Source: Alcaligenes sp. SDU_A2
Lineage (GTDB): Bacteria > Pseudomonadota > Gammaproteobacteria > Burkholderiales > Burkholderiaceae_B
Direction of reading: 5' to 3'
NCBI RefSeq assembly: GCF_038237375.1
Contig: NZ_CP151273.1
Span: 248,001 to 312,000, forward strand
DNA: 64,000 nucleotides
The notes under the pieces were generated by a model that was not told the origin of the DNA, did not search any database, and worked only from the letters and a program-made list of their open reading frames with translations. A program made the position numbers and the translations under genes. How positions within the stretch are numbered: position 1 is the stretch's first letter; each line of letters starts with the position of its first letter. Positions 34,558 to 49,134 of the stretch are shown in pieces.

Positions 34558-34644
34558 GGTGGGATGTCCGAGTGGTTAAAGGAGGCAGACTGTAAATCTG
34601 TTGGCCCTGCGCCTACGCTGGTTCGAATCCAGCTCCCACCACCA
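34558..34644 (+). tRNA. tRNA-Tyr (GTA)
   Basis: 87 bases including an encoded CCA. The acceptor stem GGTGGGA / TCCCACC closes fully. The anticodon loop CTGTAAA reads GTA. A long variable arm marks a class II tRNA, as expected for bacterial tRNA-Tyr. T arm GCTGGTTCGAATCCAGC. First of three tRNAs upstream of tuf, the same arrangement as the E. coli tyrU-glyT-thrT-tufB operon. Confidence 0.97.
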
Positions 34645-34703
34645 GTACTAATCTAAGGCAAGCTGGCACAGCTGCTTTAGGGCAGGGTGAAGAAAGTAAT
34701 GCT

Positions 34704-34777
34704 GCGGGTGTAGCTCAATGGTAGAGCAGAAGCCTTCCAAGCTTAAGACGAGGGTTCGATCCCCTTCACCCGCTCCA
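34704..34777 (+). tRNA. tRNA-Gly (TCC)
   Basis: 74 bases with encoded CCA. Acceptor GCGGGTG pairs with CACCCGC. The anticodon loop CTTCCAA gives TCC. D arm TAGCTCAATGGTAGAGCA and T arm GGTTCGATCC are standard. Confidence 0.97.
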
Positions 34778-34815
34778 GTTTTTATGTGTTTGGCGGTTCT
34801 CAGTCAAATGCAAAT

Positions 34816-34890
<75 letters not shown>

Positions 34891-34934
34891 CATCTCTTTT
34901 ATCTCATATCGCTTTATCCCTTCAGGAGTCTGCC

Positions 34935-36122
34935 ATGGCTAAAGGCAAGTTTGAACGGACCAAACCGCACGTCAACGTCGGCACCATCGGTCACGTTGAC
35001 CACGGTAAAACCACGCTGACCGCTGCAATCTGCACGGTTCTGGCCAAAGCATACGGCGGCGAAGCACGCGATTACTCGCAGATCGACAACGCCCCTGAAG
35101 AAAAAGCACGCGGCATCACCATCAGCACCTCGCACGTCGAGTACGAGACGCCTGCTCGCCACTACGCACACGTTGACTGCCCCGGCCACGCCGACTACGT
35201 CAAGAACATGATTACTGGTGCTGCTCAGATGGACGGCGCCATTCTGGTATGTTCCGCTGCTGACGGCCCAATGCCCCAGACGCGCGAGCACATCCTGCTG
35301 AGCCGTCAGGTTGGCGTTCCTTACATCATCGTGTTCCTGAACAAGGCCGACATGGTGGACGACGAAGAGCTGATCGAACTGGTGGAAATGGAAGTTCGCG
35401 AGCTCCTGTCCAAGTACGACTTCCCCGGCGACGATACCCCGATCATCAAGGGTTCGGCCAAGCTGGCACTGGAAGGCGACGAAGGCCCACTGGGCAGCCA
35501 AGCTGTTCTGAAGCTGGCCGAAGCGCTGGACACCTACATTCCTACGCAGCGCGCTGTTGACGGCACGTTCCTGATGCCTGTTGAAGACGTGTTCTCGATC
35601 TCGGGTCGCGGTACTGTGGTGACCGGTCGTATCGAGCGCGGCATCATCAAGGTCGGCGAAGAAATCGAAATCGTGGGCATCAAAGACACGGTCAAGACCA
35701 TTTGTACCGGCGTTGAAATGTTCCGCAAGCTGCTGGATCAGGGCGAAGCTGGCGATAACGTCGGTCTGCTGCTGCGCGGCACCAAGCGTGAAGACGTCGA
35801 GCGTGGTCAGGTTCTGGCCAAGCCCGGTTCGATCAAGCCACACACCGACTTCGACGCCGAAGTGTACATTCTGTCCAAGGAAGAAGGCGGCCGTCACACT
35901 CCTTTCTTCAAGGGCTACCGTCCTCAGTTCTACTTCCGTACGACGGACGTAACCGGTACGATCGAGCTGCCAGAAGACAAGGAAATGGTTCTGCCTGGCG
36001 ATAACATCTCGATGAAAGTGTCGCTGATCGCTCCTATCGCCATGGAAGAAGGTCTGCGCTTCGCTATCCGCGAAGGCGGCCGTACCGTTGGCGCTGGCGT
36101 TGTTGCCAAGATTCTGAAGTAA
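34935..36122 (+). CDS. tuf: Elongation factor Tu, copy 1, with one-codon deletion
   Basis: 395 residues from ATG 34935, behind AGGAG. All GTPase motifs are intact: [29 protein letters not shown]. It delivers aminoacyl-tRNA to the ribosome. Apart from the first five codons, the last codons and one indel, it looks identical to copy 2 at 56522. The indel replaces the Pro-Glu of TPERAVDG by a single Gln (TQRAVDG, residue 205; codon CAG at 35547-35549) through an in-frame loss of three bases. It lies in the domain I-II linker, where PER is almost invariant in EF-Tu. A strain allele or a sequencing error are both possible. Confidence 0.97.
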   Translation: MAKGKFERTKPHVNVGTIGHVDHGKTTLTAAICTVLAKAYGGEARDYSQIDNAPEEKARGITISTSHVEYETPARHYAHVDCPGHADYVKNMITGAAQMDGAILVCSAADGPMPQTREHILLSRQVGVPYIIVFLNKADMVDDEELIELVEMEVRELLSKYDFPGDDTPIIKGSAKLALEGDEGPLGSQAVLKLAEALDTYIPTQRAVDGTFLMPVEDVFSISGRGTVVTGRIERGIIKVGEEIEIVGIKDTVKTICTGVEMFRKLLDQGEAGDNVGLLLRGTKREDVERGQVLAKPGSIKPHTDFDAEVYILSKEEGGRHTPFFKGYRPQFYFRTTDVTGTIELPEDKEMVLPGDNISMKVSLIAPIAMEEGLRFAIREGGRTVGAGVVAKILK

Positions 36123-36146
36123 TTGCAGTAAAAAAGTAGTAGTAAT

Positions 36147-36183
36147 TTCAGGCGAAAAGGGTTAACATCCTTTTTTGCCTGAA
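36147..36183 (+). terminator. Terminator-like hairpin after tuf copy 1
   Basis: TTCAGGCGAAAAGG (36147-36160) pairs with CCTTTTTTGCCTGAA (36169-36183), loop GTTAACAT. The T run is inside the 3' arm. Confidence 0.65.
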
Positions 36184-36227
36184 AGCCAAACATAGCAAGT
36201 CTTCAAGCGCTATGCTTGTCACGGTAT

Positions 36228-36303
36228 AGGGGTATAGCTCAATTGGCAGAGCGTCGGTCTCCAAAACCGAAGGTTGAGGGTTCGATTCCTTCTGCCCCTG
36301 CCA
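36228..36303 (+). tRNA. tRNA-Trp (CCA)
   Basis: 76 bases with encoded CCA. Acceptor AGGGGTA pairs with TGCCCCT (one G-T). The anticodon loop CTCCAAA gives CCA. It lies directly upstream of secE, as in many Gram-negative bacteria. Confidence 0.96.
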
Positions 36304-36349
36304 CACACAGTCACTCGCCACCATCACGCGTGGCGTCACTTGCCGGAAT

Positions 36350-36730
36350 ATGTCGAATACCAACGTAGAAACCGTCAACCGAGGCTCCGAACGCATCAAG
36401 CTGGGCCTTGCGGTATTAGTCGTCGTCGCCGGTATCGTTGGCTACTCCGTGCTGGATGGTCAACCTGTCCTGGCTCGTGCCGGTGTATTTGTGGCCAGCC
36501 TTCTGGTGGCCGCGCTCATCGTCTGGTTCAGTGATACCGGTCGTCGACTGGTCGCTTTTGCGCGCGATTCTTACACGGAAGTGCGTCGCGTCCACTGGCC
36601 GTCCCGTAAAGAAGCAACCCAAATGACGGGAATCGTCTTTGCGTTCGTTGCTGTTATGGCGATTTTGCTGTGGCTGATCGACAAAGGGCTGGGCTGGATC
36701 ATTTATGGCCTGTTGCTGGGCTGGAAATAA
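36350..36730 (+). CDS. secE: Preprotein translocase subunit SecE
   Basis: 126 residues with three membrane helices (about 18-37, 42-60, 93-118), the long E. coli-like form. The amphipathic conserved stretch DSYTEVRRVHWPSRKEATQM (about 73-92) is the SecE signature. Essential clamp of the SecYEG channel in the inner membrane. nusG follows after 9 bases, the usual secE-nusG pair. Confidence 0.97.
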   Translation: MSNTNVETVNRGSERIKLGLAVLVVVAGIVGYSVLDGQPVLARAGVFVASLLVAALIVWFSDTGRRLVAFARDSYTEVRRVHWPSRKEATQMTGIVFAFVAVMAILLWLIDKGLGWIIYGLLLGWK

Positions 36731-36739
36731 AGGGCGCAC

Positions 36740-37273
36740 ATGAGCAAACGCTGGTATGTGGTTCACGTTTATTCCGGCATGGAAAAAAGCGTGCACAAGG
36801 CTCTGGTGGAGCGCATCGAGCGCGCCGAACTTCAAGAAGCGTTTGGTCGCATTCTGGTTCCATCAGAAGAAGTCGTTGAAGTCAAAAACGGCAAAAAATC
36901 AATTACTGAACGGCGTATCTACCCCGGTTACGTTCTGGTCGAAATGGCCCTGACGGACGAAACCTGGCATTTGGTAAAAAGTACGCCGCGGGTCACGGGC
37001 TTTTTGGGTGGTTCCGGTAACCGTCCGGCTCCCATCTCCGAACGCGAAGTGGAAAAAATCCTGTCGCAGATGGAAGAGGGTGTGGAAAAACCCCGTCCCA
37101 AAGTTCTGTTCGAAGTGGGCGAACTGGTGCGTGTCAAAGATGGTCCGTTTGCGGATTTCAATGGCAACGTCGAAGAAGTCAACTACGAAAAAAGCAAAGT
37201 TCGCGTTACGGTCACCATTTTTGGTCGTGCCACCCCCGTCGAACTCGATTTCGATCAGGTCGAAAAGACTTGA
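36740..37273 (+). CDS. nusG: Transcription termination/antitermination protein NusG
   Basis: 177 residues. NGN domain start [20 protein letters not shown], conserved [12 protein letters not shown] near 56-67, and C-terminal KOW motif [22 protein letters not shown] near 125-146. It binds RNA polymerase and couples it to Rho or to the ribosome. It sits between secE and rplK as usual. Confidence 0.98.
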   Translation: MSKRWYVVHVYSGMEKSVHKALVERIERAELQEAFGRILVPSEEVVEVKNGKKSITERRIYPGYVLVEMALTDETWHLVKSTPRVTGFLGGSGNRPAPISEREVEKILSQMEEGVEKPRPKVLFEVGELVRVKDGPFADFNGNVEEVNYEKSKVRVTVTIFGRATPVELDFDQVEKT

Positions 37274-37339
37274 TAAATTCAACCCCCGGGAAGCCTGCTG
37301 TGTTGTGCATCAGGCGTTATCACCCGTAAGGAGCTAAGC

Positions 37340-37774
37340 ATGGCGAAGAAAATCGTCGGCTTTATCAAGCTGCAAGTCCCAGCTGGTAAGGCAAATCCAT
37401 CCCCTCCAATCGGTCCAGCGCTGGGTCAGCGCGGTCTGAACATCATGGAATTCTGCAAGGCCTTCAACGCCCAGACTCAAGGCGTCGAACCCGGTCTGCC
37501 AATTCCTGTGGTGATCACCGCCTATGCCGACAAGAGCTTCACGTTCATCATGAAGACTCCTCCGGCAACCATTCTGATCAAGAAGGCTGCTGGCATCAAA
37601 TCCGGTTCCGCTCGTCCTAACGTCGACAAGGTCGGCACCCTGACACGCGCTCAAGCCGAAGAAATCGCCAAGACCAAGCAACCCGACCTGACCGCCGCTG
37701 ATCTGGACGCCGCTGTGCGTACCATTGCCGGCAGCGCTCGCAGCATGGGTATCAATGTGGAAGGGGTGGTGTAA
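37340..37774 (+). CDS. rplK: 50S ribosomal protein L11
   Basis: 144 residues. N-terminal [28 protein letters not shown] and the [15 protein letters not shown] region are those of L11, part of the GTPase-associated centre. Followed by rplA three bases later. L1 encoded next door represses this pair in other bacteria. Confidence 0.98.
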   Translation: MAKKIVGFIKLQVPAGKANPSPPIGPALGQRGLNIMEFCKAFNAQTQGVEPGLPIPVVITAYADKSFTFIMKTPPATILIKKAAGIKSGSARPNVDKVGTLTRAQAEEIAKTKQPDLTAADLDAAVRTIAGSARSMGINVEGVV

Positions 37775-37777
37775 GTC

Positions 37778-38473
37778 ATGGCCAAAATAAGCAAACGCGC
37801 AGCCGCTATTGCTGCCAAGATCGACCGCAACAAGCTGTACCCTGTGTCCGAAGCTCTGGCTCTGGTCAAGGATACCGCTACTGCCAAGTTCGACGAATCC
37901 ATCGATATCGCCGTTCAACTGGGCATCGATCCTCGTAAGTCCGACCAACTGGTCCGTGGCTCCGTGGTTCTGCCTGCCGGTACTGGTAAAACGGTCCGTG
38001 TGGCTGTGTTCGCTCAAGGCGAAAAGGCCGAGGCCGCTCGTGCCGCTGGTGCTGATATCGTTGGCCTGGATGATCTGGCCGAACAGATCAAAGCCGGTCA
38101 AATGGATTTCGACGTTGTGATCGCCTCGCCCGACACCATGCGCGTGGTCGGTACGCTGGGTCAGATCCTGGGTCCTCGCGGCCTGATGCCCAACCCCAAG
38201 GTTGGTACCGTGACGCCTGACGTCGTTACTGCAGTCAAGAACGCCAAGGCCGGTCAAGTTCAGTACCGCACCGACAAGGCCGGTATCATCCACAGCACCA
38301 TTGGCCGTGCTTCGTTCAATGTTGAACAGTTGCAGACCAACTTGCTGGCTCTGGTCGATGCCTTGAACAAGGCCCGTCCTGCTGCTGCCAAGGGCGTGTA
38401 CCTGCGCAAGGTCGCCATCTCCTCCACCATGGGTGGCGGTGCTCGTGTTGAAATTGCATCCCTGAGCGCTTAA
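37778..38473 (+). CDS. rplA: 50S ribosomal protein L1
   Basis: 231 residues. Signature near residues 120-150 including [20 protein letters not shown], and the end of the L1 fold with [18 protein letters not shown]1 stalk protein and, from established knowledge, translational repressor of the rplK-rplA mRNA. Confidence 0.98.
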   Translation: MAKISKRAAAIAAKIDRNKLYPVSEALALVKDTATAKFDESIDIAVQLGIDPRKSDQLVRGSVVLPAGTGKTVRVAVFAQGEKAEAARAAGADIVGLDDLAEQIKAGQMDFDVVIASPDTMRVVGTLGQILGPRGLMPNPKVGTVTPDVVTAVKNAKAGQVQYRTDKAGIIHSTIGRASFNVEQLQTNLLALVDALNKARPAAAKGVYLRKVAISSTMGGGARVEIASLSA

Positions 38474-38705
38474 TACAAGCGTTCATACAAAAGAACTTTG
38501 GGCTGTGATCGTGCTTATGCATGATCGCTGCTGTCAAAGACCGCTGGAGTGGTGATCGATACGTTCACCTGCTTAATACGGACCCTGTTCCGATCCAGCG
38601 TAGACGGCGCCCGTGGAAGAATTCGTCATAGAACTCGTCCAGGTGCGCCGCATTCGGTTGATGTCGGGAAGCCTTCCCGACATCGTTTGAAGGAGTGTTC
38701 ACACC
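38474..38705 (+). promoter_or_regulatory. rplJ leader, likely L10-binding autoregulatory RNA
   Basis: The 232 bases before rplJ contain no gene. A strong hairpin lies close to the start codon (GATGTCGGGAA 38660-38670, loop GCC, TTCCCGACATC 38674-38684), followed by GAAGGAG. In other bacteria the L10-L7/L12 complex binds this leader and represses rplJ-rplL. The kink-turn could not be drawn with certainty, so the leader role is by position and family knowledge. Confidence 0.55.
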
Positions 38706-39230
38706 GTGAGTCTCAATCGTGAAGAGAAAGCGGTAGTCATCGAGGAAGTCTCTGTCCAAGTGGCAAAGGCGCAATCGATCATTATCGCCGAGTACCGTGG
38801 TCTGGACGTCGCTTCTGCTACCGTATTGCGCAAAAAAGCGCGTGAGTCTGGCGTCTACCTGCGTGTTCTGAAGAACACGTTGGTTCGTCGTTCGCTGGAA
38901 GGCTCTTCGTTCGAAGAACTGTCCAGCCAGCTCGTGGGTCCCCTGATGTACGCCATCAGCGACGATCCCGTGACTGCGGCGAAAGTGGTTGCTGATTTCG
39001 CAAAGACCAACGATAAGCTGGTCATCAAGGGCGGTTCGCTGCCCAATAGCGTTCTGAACGCCGATGGTGTCAAGGCCCTGGCCACGATGCCTTCCCGCGA
39101 CGAACTGCTGGCGAAACTGCTCGGCACCATGCAAGCACCAATCGCTACTTTTGTGCGTACGCTTAACGAAGTTCCCACCAAGTTCGTTCGCGGCCTGGCG
39201 GCTGTGCGCGATCAGAAGGAAGCTGCGTAA
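38706..39230 (+). CDS. rplJ: 50S ribosomal protein L10
   Basis: 174 residues, GTG start at 38706 after [26 protein letters not shown] then [20 protein letters not shown] are L10 hallmarks. It carries the L7/L12 stalk dimers and autoregulates its operon. Confidence 0.97.
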   Translation: MSLNREEKAVVIEEVSVQVAKAQSIIIAEYRGLDVASATVLRKKARESGVYLRVLKNTLVRRSLEGSSFEELSSQLVGPLMYAISDDPVTAAKVVADFAKTNDKLVIKGGSLPNSVLNADGVKALATMPSRDELLAKLLGTMQAPIATFVRTLNEVPTKFVRGLAAVRDQKEAA

Positions 39231-39309
39231 GCAGTTTTCCTTCAGGAATCTTCGTCGTTGCGAACGACATCCAAACCTGGCATTTACCTAATATCTGGAG
39301 TTCTTAAAA

Positions 39310-39684
39310 ATGGCTACTAAAGCTGAAATCCTTGACGCCATCGGCGCAATGTCCGTGCTCGAACTGTCCGAGCTGATCAAAGAAATGGAAGAAAAATTCG
39401 GCGTGTCGGCTGCTGCCGCTGCTGTTGCCGTGGCTGCTCCTGCCGCTGCCGGCGCTGCTGCTGCTGAAGAGCAGACCGAATTCACCGTTGTTCTGGCCGA
39501 CGTCGGCGCGAACAAGGTCAGCGTGATCAAGGTCGTGCGCGAAATCACCGGTCTGGGCCTGAAAGAAGCCAAGGATCTGGTTGACGGCGCTCCTAAGCCA
39601 GTCAAAGAAGGTCTGTCCAAAGCTGACGCTGAAGACGCCAAGAAAAAGCTGGAAGAAGCTGGCGCCAAGATCGAGCTCAAGTAA
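39310..39684 (+). CDS. rplL: 50S ribosomal protein L7/L12
   Basis: 124 residues. N-terminal dimerisation helices, an Ala-rich hinge (about 36-52), and C-terminal domain with [20 protein letters not shown] and [21 protein letters not shown]. The stalk that recruits translational GTPases. Confidence 0.98.
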   Translation: MATKAEILDAIGAMSVLELSELIKEMEEKFGVSAAAAAVAVAAPAAAGAAAAEEQTEFTVVLADVGANKVSVIKVVREITGLGLKEAKDLVDGAPKPVKEGLSKADAEDAKKKLEEAGAKIELK

Positions 39685-39698
39685 GAGTATCGATTTAT

Positions 39699-39733
39699 GC
39701 CCGGGAATGCGTTTTAAGCCTTCCCGGGCTTTT
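39699..39733 (+). terminator. Attenuator/terminator between rplL and rpoB
   Basis: GCCCGGGAA (39699-39707) and TTCCCGGGC (39721-39729) with a 13-base loop and then TTTT. In other bacteria partial termination here lowers rpoBC transcription relative to the ribosomal genes. Confidence 0.75.
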
Positions 39734-39846
39734 GCGTTTCCAGAAAACCCCTGATTTTTGTTGTAAAAAAGCAAGAGTCGGGTTTTTTAGAGTCGTAAAC
39801 CAGGGTCGTGGTTGACGACCCGTGTAACCCTTGAGTCGGAGTGCTC

Positions 39847-42800
39847 ATGCCTTATTCGTACACCGAAAAAAAGCGCATACGCAAGAGCTTCGCCAAACGT
39901 GAAGACGTACAGCAGGTTCCTTACCTGTTGGCTACCCAGCTGCATTCGTTCAGAACATTCTTGCAGAAGGATACGCTTCCTTCCCAACGCAAGGTGGAAG
40001 GTCTGCAGGAAGCTTTTAATTCTATTTTTCCAATAGTAAGCCATAACCAAATGGCGCGGCTAGAGTTCGTGAGCTATACGCTCGGCGAACCGGTGTTCGA
40101 CGTCAAAGAGTGTCAGCTGCGCGGTCTGACCTATGCTTCCCCCCTGCGTGCCAAGGTACGTCTGGTCCTGATGGACCGCGAGGTGAGCAAGCCTACCGTC
40201 AAGGAAGTCAAAGAGCAAGAAGTCTACATGGGCGAAATGCCCTTGATGACGGAAAACGGCTCCTTTGTCATCAATGGTACCGAACGTGTCATTGTGTCCC
40301 AGCTGCACCGCTCTCCTGGCGTGTTTTTCGAACATGACCGCGGCAAGACACATAGCTCGGGCAAGTTGTTGTTCTCGGCCCGTGTCATTCCCTACCGTGG
40401 CTCCTGGCTGGACTTCGAGTTCGATCCTAAGGACGTTCTGTTCTTCCGTATCGACCGTCGTCGTAAAATGCCCGTCACCATCTTGCTCAAGGCCATTGGC
40501 CTGACGCCCGAGCAGATTCTGGCCCACTTCTTCGAGTTCGATCACATCGAGCTGCACCAGGAAGGCGGCAAGCTGCAATTCGTGCCCGAGCACTGGAAGG
40601 GCGAAGTTGCCCGTTTCGACATCACCGACCGCGACGGTCGTGTGCTGGTCGAAAAAGACAAGCGCATCAATGCCAAGCATTTGCGTGATCTGGGCGCTGC
40701 CAAGATCGAGTACATTTCTATTCCGGAAGATTTTCTTCTGGGTCGCGTGCTGGCCAAGAACATCATCAATGCCGAAACCGGCGAGGTGATTGCCAACGCC
40801 AACGACGAGATTACCGAGTCCATTCTGGCCGAAATGCGCGCAGCCAATGTGCGTGATTTCGAGACCCTGTACGTCAACGAGCTGGATCAGGGCGGCTTTA
40901 TTTCCCAGACCCTGCGCGCCGACGAAACAGCGGACTCCAATGCTGCCCGCATCGCGATTTATCGCATGATGCGCCCCGGCGAGCCACCAACCGAAGAAGC
41001 CGTCGAAGCGTTGTTCCAGCGCCTGTTCTACAGCGAAGAGTCCTACGACTTGTCGCGTGTAGGCCGCATGAAGGTCAATAGCCGTCTGGGCCGTGGCGAC
41101 ACCATCGAAGGTCCGATGACGTTGACCGACGAAGATATCCTGGACACCATCAAGCTGTTGGTGAACCTGCGTAACGGCATTGGTCAAATCGACGACATCG
41201 ATCACCTGGGCAACCGTCGCGTGCGTTGCGTGGGCGAACTGGCCGAAAACCAGTTCCGCGCCGGTCTGGTGCGTGTGGAACGTGCTGTCAAGGAACGTCT
41301 GGGCCAAGCCGAGACCGAAAACCTGATGCCGCATGATCTGATCAACTCCAAGCCCATCTCTGCGGCTGTTAAAGAGTTTTTCGGTTCTAGCCAGCTGTCG
41401 CAGTTTATGGACCAGACCAACCCCTTGTCCGAAATCACGCACAAGCGTCGTGTGTCGGCACTGGGTCCTGGCGGTCTGACTCGTGAACGTGCGGGCTTTG
41501 AGGTGCGCGACGTGCACCCCACCCACTACGGTCGCGTGTGCCCGATTGAAACGCCTGAAGGTCCGAACATCGGCCTGATCAACTCCATGGCGCTGTACGC
41601 TCGTCTGAACGAGTACGGCTTCCTGGAAACGCCGTACCGCAAGATTGTGGACGGCAAGGTCAGCGAGCAGATCGATTACCTGTCGGCCATCGAAGAAAGC
41701 AATTATGTGATCGCCCAGGCCAACGCCGAGCTGACCGAAGACGGTGCCTTTGCCGACGATCTGGTGGCTTGCCGCGAAGCCGGTGAAACCATGATGACGT
41801 CGCCCGAGAACGTGCATTACATGGACGTGGCACCTTCGCAGATTGTGTCTGTGGCTGCGTCGCTGATTCCGTTCCTGGAGCACGATGACGCCAACCGAGC
41901 ATTGATGGGCGCCAACATGCAGCGTCAGGCCGTTCCTTGCCTGCGCCCTGAGAAGCCTTTGGTCGGTACCGGTATTGAACGTACTGTGGCTGTCGACTCG
42001 GGTACTACCGTGCAGGCCCGTCGTGGCGGCGTGGTTGTAGACGTTGACGCGCAGCGCGTCGTTATTCGCGTGAATGACGACGAGAACGTGGCTGGCGAGG
42101 TCGGTGTAGATATCTACAACATGACCAAGTACACCCGCTCCAACCAGAACACCAATATCAACCAGCGTCCTATCGTCAAGCGCGGCGATATCGTGGCTCG
42201 TGGTGATGTTCTGGCTGACGGCGCATCGACCGACCTGGGCGAATTGGCGCTGGGTCAGAACATGCTGATCGCCTTCATGCCCTGGAACGGCTACAACTTC
42301 GAGGACTCGATTCTGATCTCCGAGAAGGTCGTGGCTGATGACCGCTATACGTCGATCCACATCGAGGAACTGACGGTCGTCGCCCGCGATACCAAGCTGG
42401 GACCCGAGGATATTACCCGCGACATCAGCAATCTGTCCGAAGTGCAGTTGAACCGTCTGGACGATTCCGGCATTGTGTACATCGGTGCCGAAGTGCGTGC
42501 CGACGACGTGCTGGTCGGTAAAGTGACGCCTAAGGGCGAGACTCAGCTGACTCCCGAAGAAAAGCTGCTGCGCGCCATTTTTGGTGAAAAAGCCTCTGAC
42601 GTTAAAGATACGTCCTTGCGCGTGCCTTCGGGCATGGTCGGCACGGTGATCGACGTTCAGGTCTTTACCCGTGAAGGCATCGAGCGTGACAAGCGTGCTC
42701 AGTCCATCATCGATGATGAGCTGCGTCGCTACCGCCAGGACCTGAACGACCAGCTGCAAATCGTTGAAGACGATGCCTTTGACCGTGCCTTGAAATTCCT

Positions 42801-43958
42801 GGTCGGCAAAACCGTTAACGGTGGTCCACGCAAGCTGCCCAAGGGCACCGAGCTGACCGCTGAATACCTGAACGACCTGGATCGTTGGCAGTGGTTTGAT
42901 ATCCGTCTGGCCAACGAACAGCATGCCGTGGTGTTGGAACATACCAAGGAATCCTTGGAGCAGAAGCGCCACCAGTTCGATCTGGCTTTTGAAGAAAAGC
43001 GCAAGAAACTCACTCAGGGCGATGAGCTGCCTCCTGGCGTGCTGAAAATGGTCAAGGTTTACCTGGCTGTTAAGCGTCGTCTGCAGCCTGGTGACAAGAT
43101 GGCCGGTCGTCACGGTAACAAGGGTGTGGTTTCCCGCATCGTTCCTGTGGAAGACATGCCGCACATGGCCGACGGTACTCCCGTGGACATCGTTCTGAAC
43201 CCGCTGGGCGTGCCTTCGCGCATGAACGTGGGTCAGGTTCTGGAAGTTCACCTGGGCTGGGCTGCCAAGGGCATTGGCCACCGCATCAATGACATGATGC
43301 AGGAAGAAAAGAACGTGCAGGTTTCCGAACTGCGCGCGTATCTGGACAAGGTTTACAACTCCGCCGGCAAGCAGACACGCATTGATGCACTGACTGACGA
43401 TGAAATTGTGAACCTGGCCACCAATTTGCAGAAAGGTCTGCCATTGGCGACGCCTGTGTTCGACGGTGCCACCGAGCAGGAAATCGACCAGATGCTGCGT
43501 CTGGCCTATCCCGACGATATCGCCGAACATCTGCAACTGGCACCGCATCGCACGCAGGTTCGCCTGTTTGACGGTCGTACCGGCGAGGCGTTCGAGCGCA
43601 TGGTCACGGTCGGCTACATGCACTACCTGAAGCTGCATCACCTGGTCGATGACAAGATGCACGCTCGTTCCACCGGCCCGTACTCGCTGGTGACTCAGCA
43701 GCCGCTGGGTGGTAAGGCGCAGTTCGGTGGTCAGCGTTTCGGGGAGATGGAAGTTTGGGCGCTGGAAGCGTATGGCGCCGCCTACACCCTGCAGGAAATG
43801 CTCACGGTCAAGTCCGACGACATCGCCGGCCGTACCAAGGTCTACGAGAACATTGTCAAGGGTGACCACGTGATCGACGCCGGTATGCCGGAGTCCTTTA
43901 ACGTTCTGGTCAAGGAAATCCGTTCCTTGTCCCTGGACATGGATTTGGAGCGTAAATA

Positions 43959-43959
<1 letters not shown>
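39847..43959 (+). CDS. rpoB: RNA polymerase beta subunit
   Basis: 1370 residues from ATG 39847, preceded by GGAG; an in-frame GTG two codons earlier is less likely. [19 protein letters not shown] is the canonical start. The rifampicin region ([20 protein letters not shown], then [14 protein letters not shown]) is wild type at the usual resistance positions (Asp516, His526, Ser531 by E. coli numbering). Catalytic region [13 protein letters not shown] is near residue 1085. The stop overlaps the rpoC start by one base. Confidence 0.99.
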
Positions 43960-48218
<4,259 letters not shown>

Positions 48219-48265
48219 GCGGTTCGTGCTTCTATCGCCCTGGAAACAGGGCGGTGGGATCGATC

Positions 48266-48303
48266 AAATCCCTACGCTGTTTTGCGGCGTAGGGATTTTT
48301 TTT
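48266..48303 (+). terminator. Rho-independent terminator after rpoC
   Basis: AAATCCCTACGC (48266-48277) and GCGTAGGGATTT (48287-48298) around a 9-base loop, followed by TTTTT. Confidence 0.92.
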
Positions 48304-48478
48304 GTCCATCACCGATTGACGCAGGCTTGTGACGTATTCTGGCCAAGTGCAGCCCTGCTGCATCACCATGTCCCTGCAAGTGGCTTGTTATGCCTACCCT
48401 ATGTCTTGGTCGCGCAGGATCGTGTTTTGTTGTTGTCGGTCATTCAGATCGTGCGCGACAGGGCTTATGTTTACAAAC

Positions 48479-48925
48479 TTAGCTGCCTAGTCCGAGCTTG
48501 CCGGTCATGACTGCCCAGTGGCCGGGGAAAGAGCAGAAGAATGCGTAGTCTTCACCAGCTTGTAGTTTGGCGACATCGAAGGTGACGGATGTGCTTTCGC
48601 CGCCGCCGATGACATCGGTATGTGCAATGACGCGGGAGTCGTTGGGTTTGACATAGTTGTTGTCCAGGCCGGCAGTCATGCCATCGGTAGCCACGGCTTT
48701 TTCGTCGGCTTTTTTGGAGATCACGACATTGTGGCCCATCGCGGTCTTGGGAATCTTGCCCGTGTGTTTGAGATGGATCGTGAATTGCTTGCATGTCTTG
48801 TCGACAACAATCTGCTTTTGGTTGAACTGCATGGCATCGTTACCTTCGATGGTAACTTCGCATGCGGCAAGAGCTGGCAGGCTGACCAGACCGAGAGTGG
48901 CGGTTAACGCAAGTTTGGCAAACAT
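48479..48925 (-). CDS. azu: Azurin, type I blue copper protein
   Basis: 148 residues from ATG 48925 ([20 protein letters not shown] signal peptide), giving a mature protein of 128 residues starting [10 protein letters not shown]. Copper ligands are seen in GHNVV (His), and [12 protein letters not shown] (Cys, His and Met). The Cys pair in ACEV and KTCKQF is the conserved disulfide. Azurin is a periplasmic one-electron carrier, donating for example to nitrite reductase or peroxidase. It is monocistronic between rpoC and the CHASE2 kinase gene. The sequence is like the azurin of Alcaligenes faecalis as remembered. Confidence 0.97.
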   Translation of the reverse strand: MFAKLALTATLGLVSLPALAACEVTIEGNDAMQFNQKQIVVDKTCKQFTIHLKHTGKIPKTAMGHNVVISKKADEKAVATDGMTAGLDNNYVKPNDSRVIAHTDVIGGGESTSVTFDVAKLQAGEDYAFFCSFPGHWAVMTGKLGLGS

Positions 48926-49134
48926 TGGATGTACTCCATGAAAACAGTCTTGAACAAGGCGCAGGATCACACATCCTGCTCCGGATTCTTAGCATAGACC
49001 TGGAGACTAGGTCAGGTACCTAAAGACTTGTTCGAGTAATGTTTTGTTCGCGGGAGTATCACCAGTGTGATAAGGTGAATGATTGCTCTTCTTGTTTGCG
49101 GGGCCAAACAGATCGTCCGTGCTGGGACAGAGAT

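Noticed and set aside
40060-43869. 1269-codon open frame antisense to rpoB
   Set aside because: Its translation has no family character and mirrors the codon bias of rpoB; such long antisense frames are common in strongly biased GC-rich genes. The same holds for the antisense frames over rpoC (43968-48053), fusA (54106-56454) and both tuf genes.
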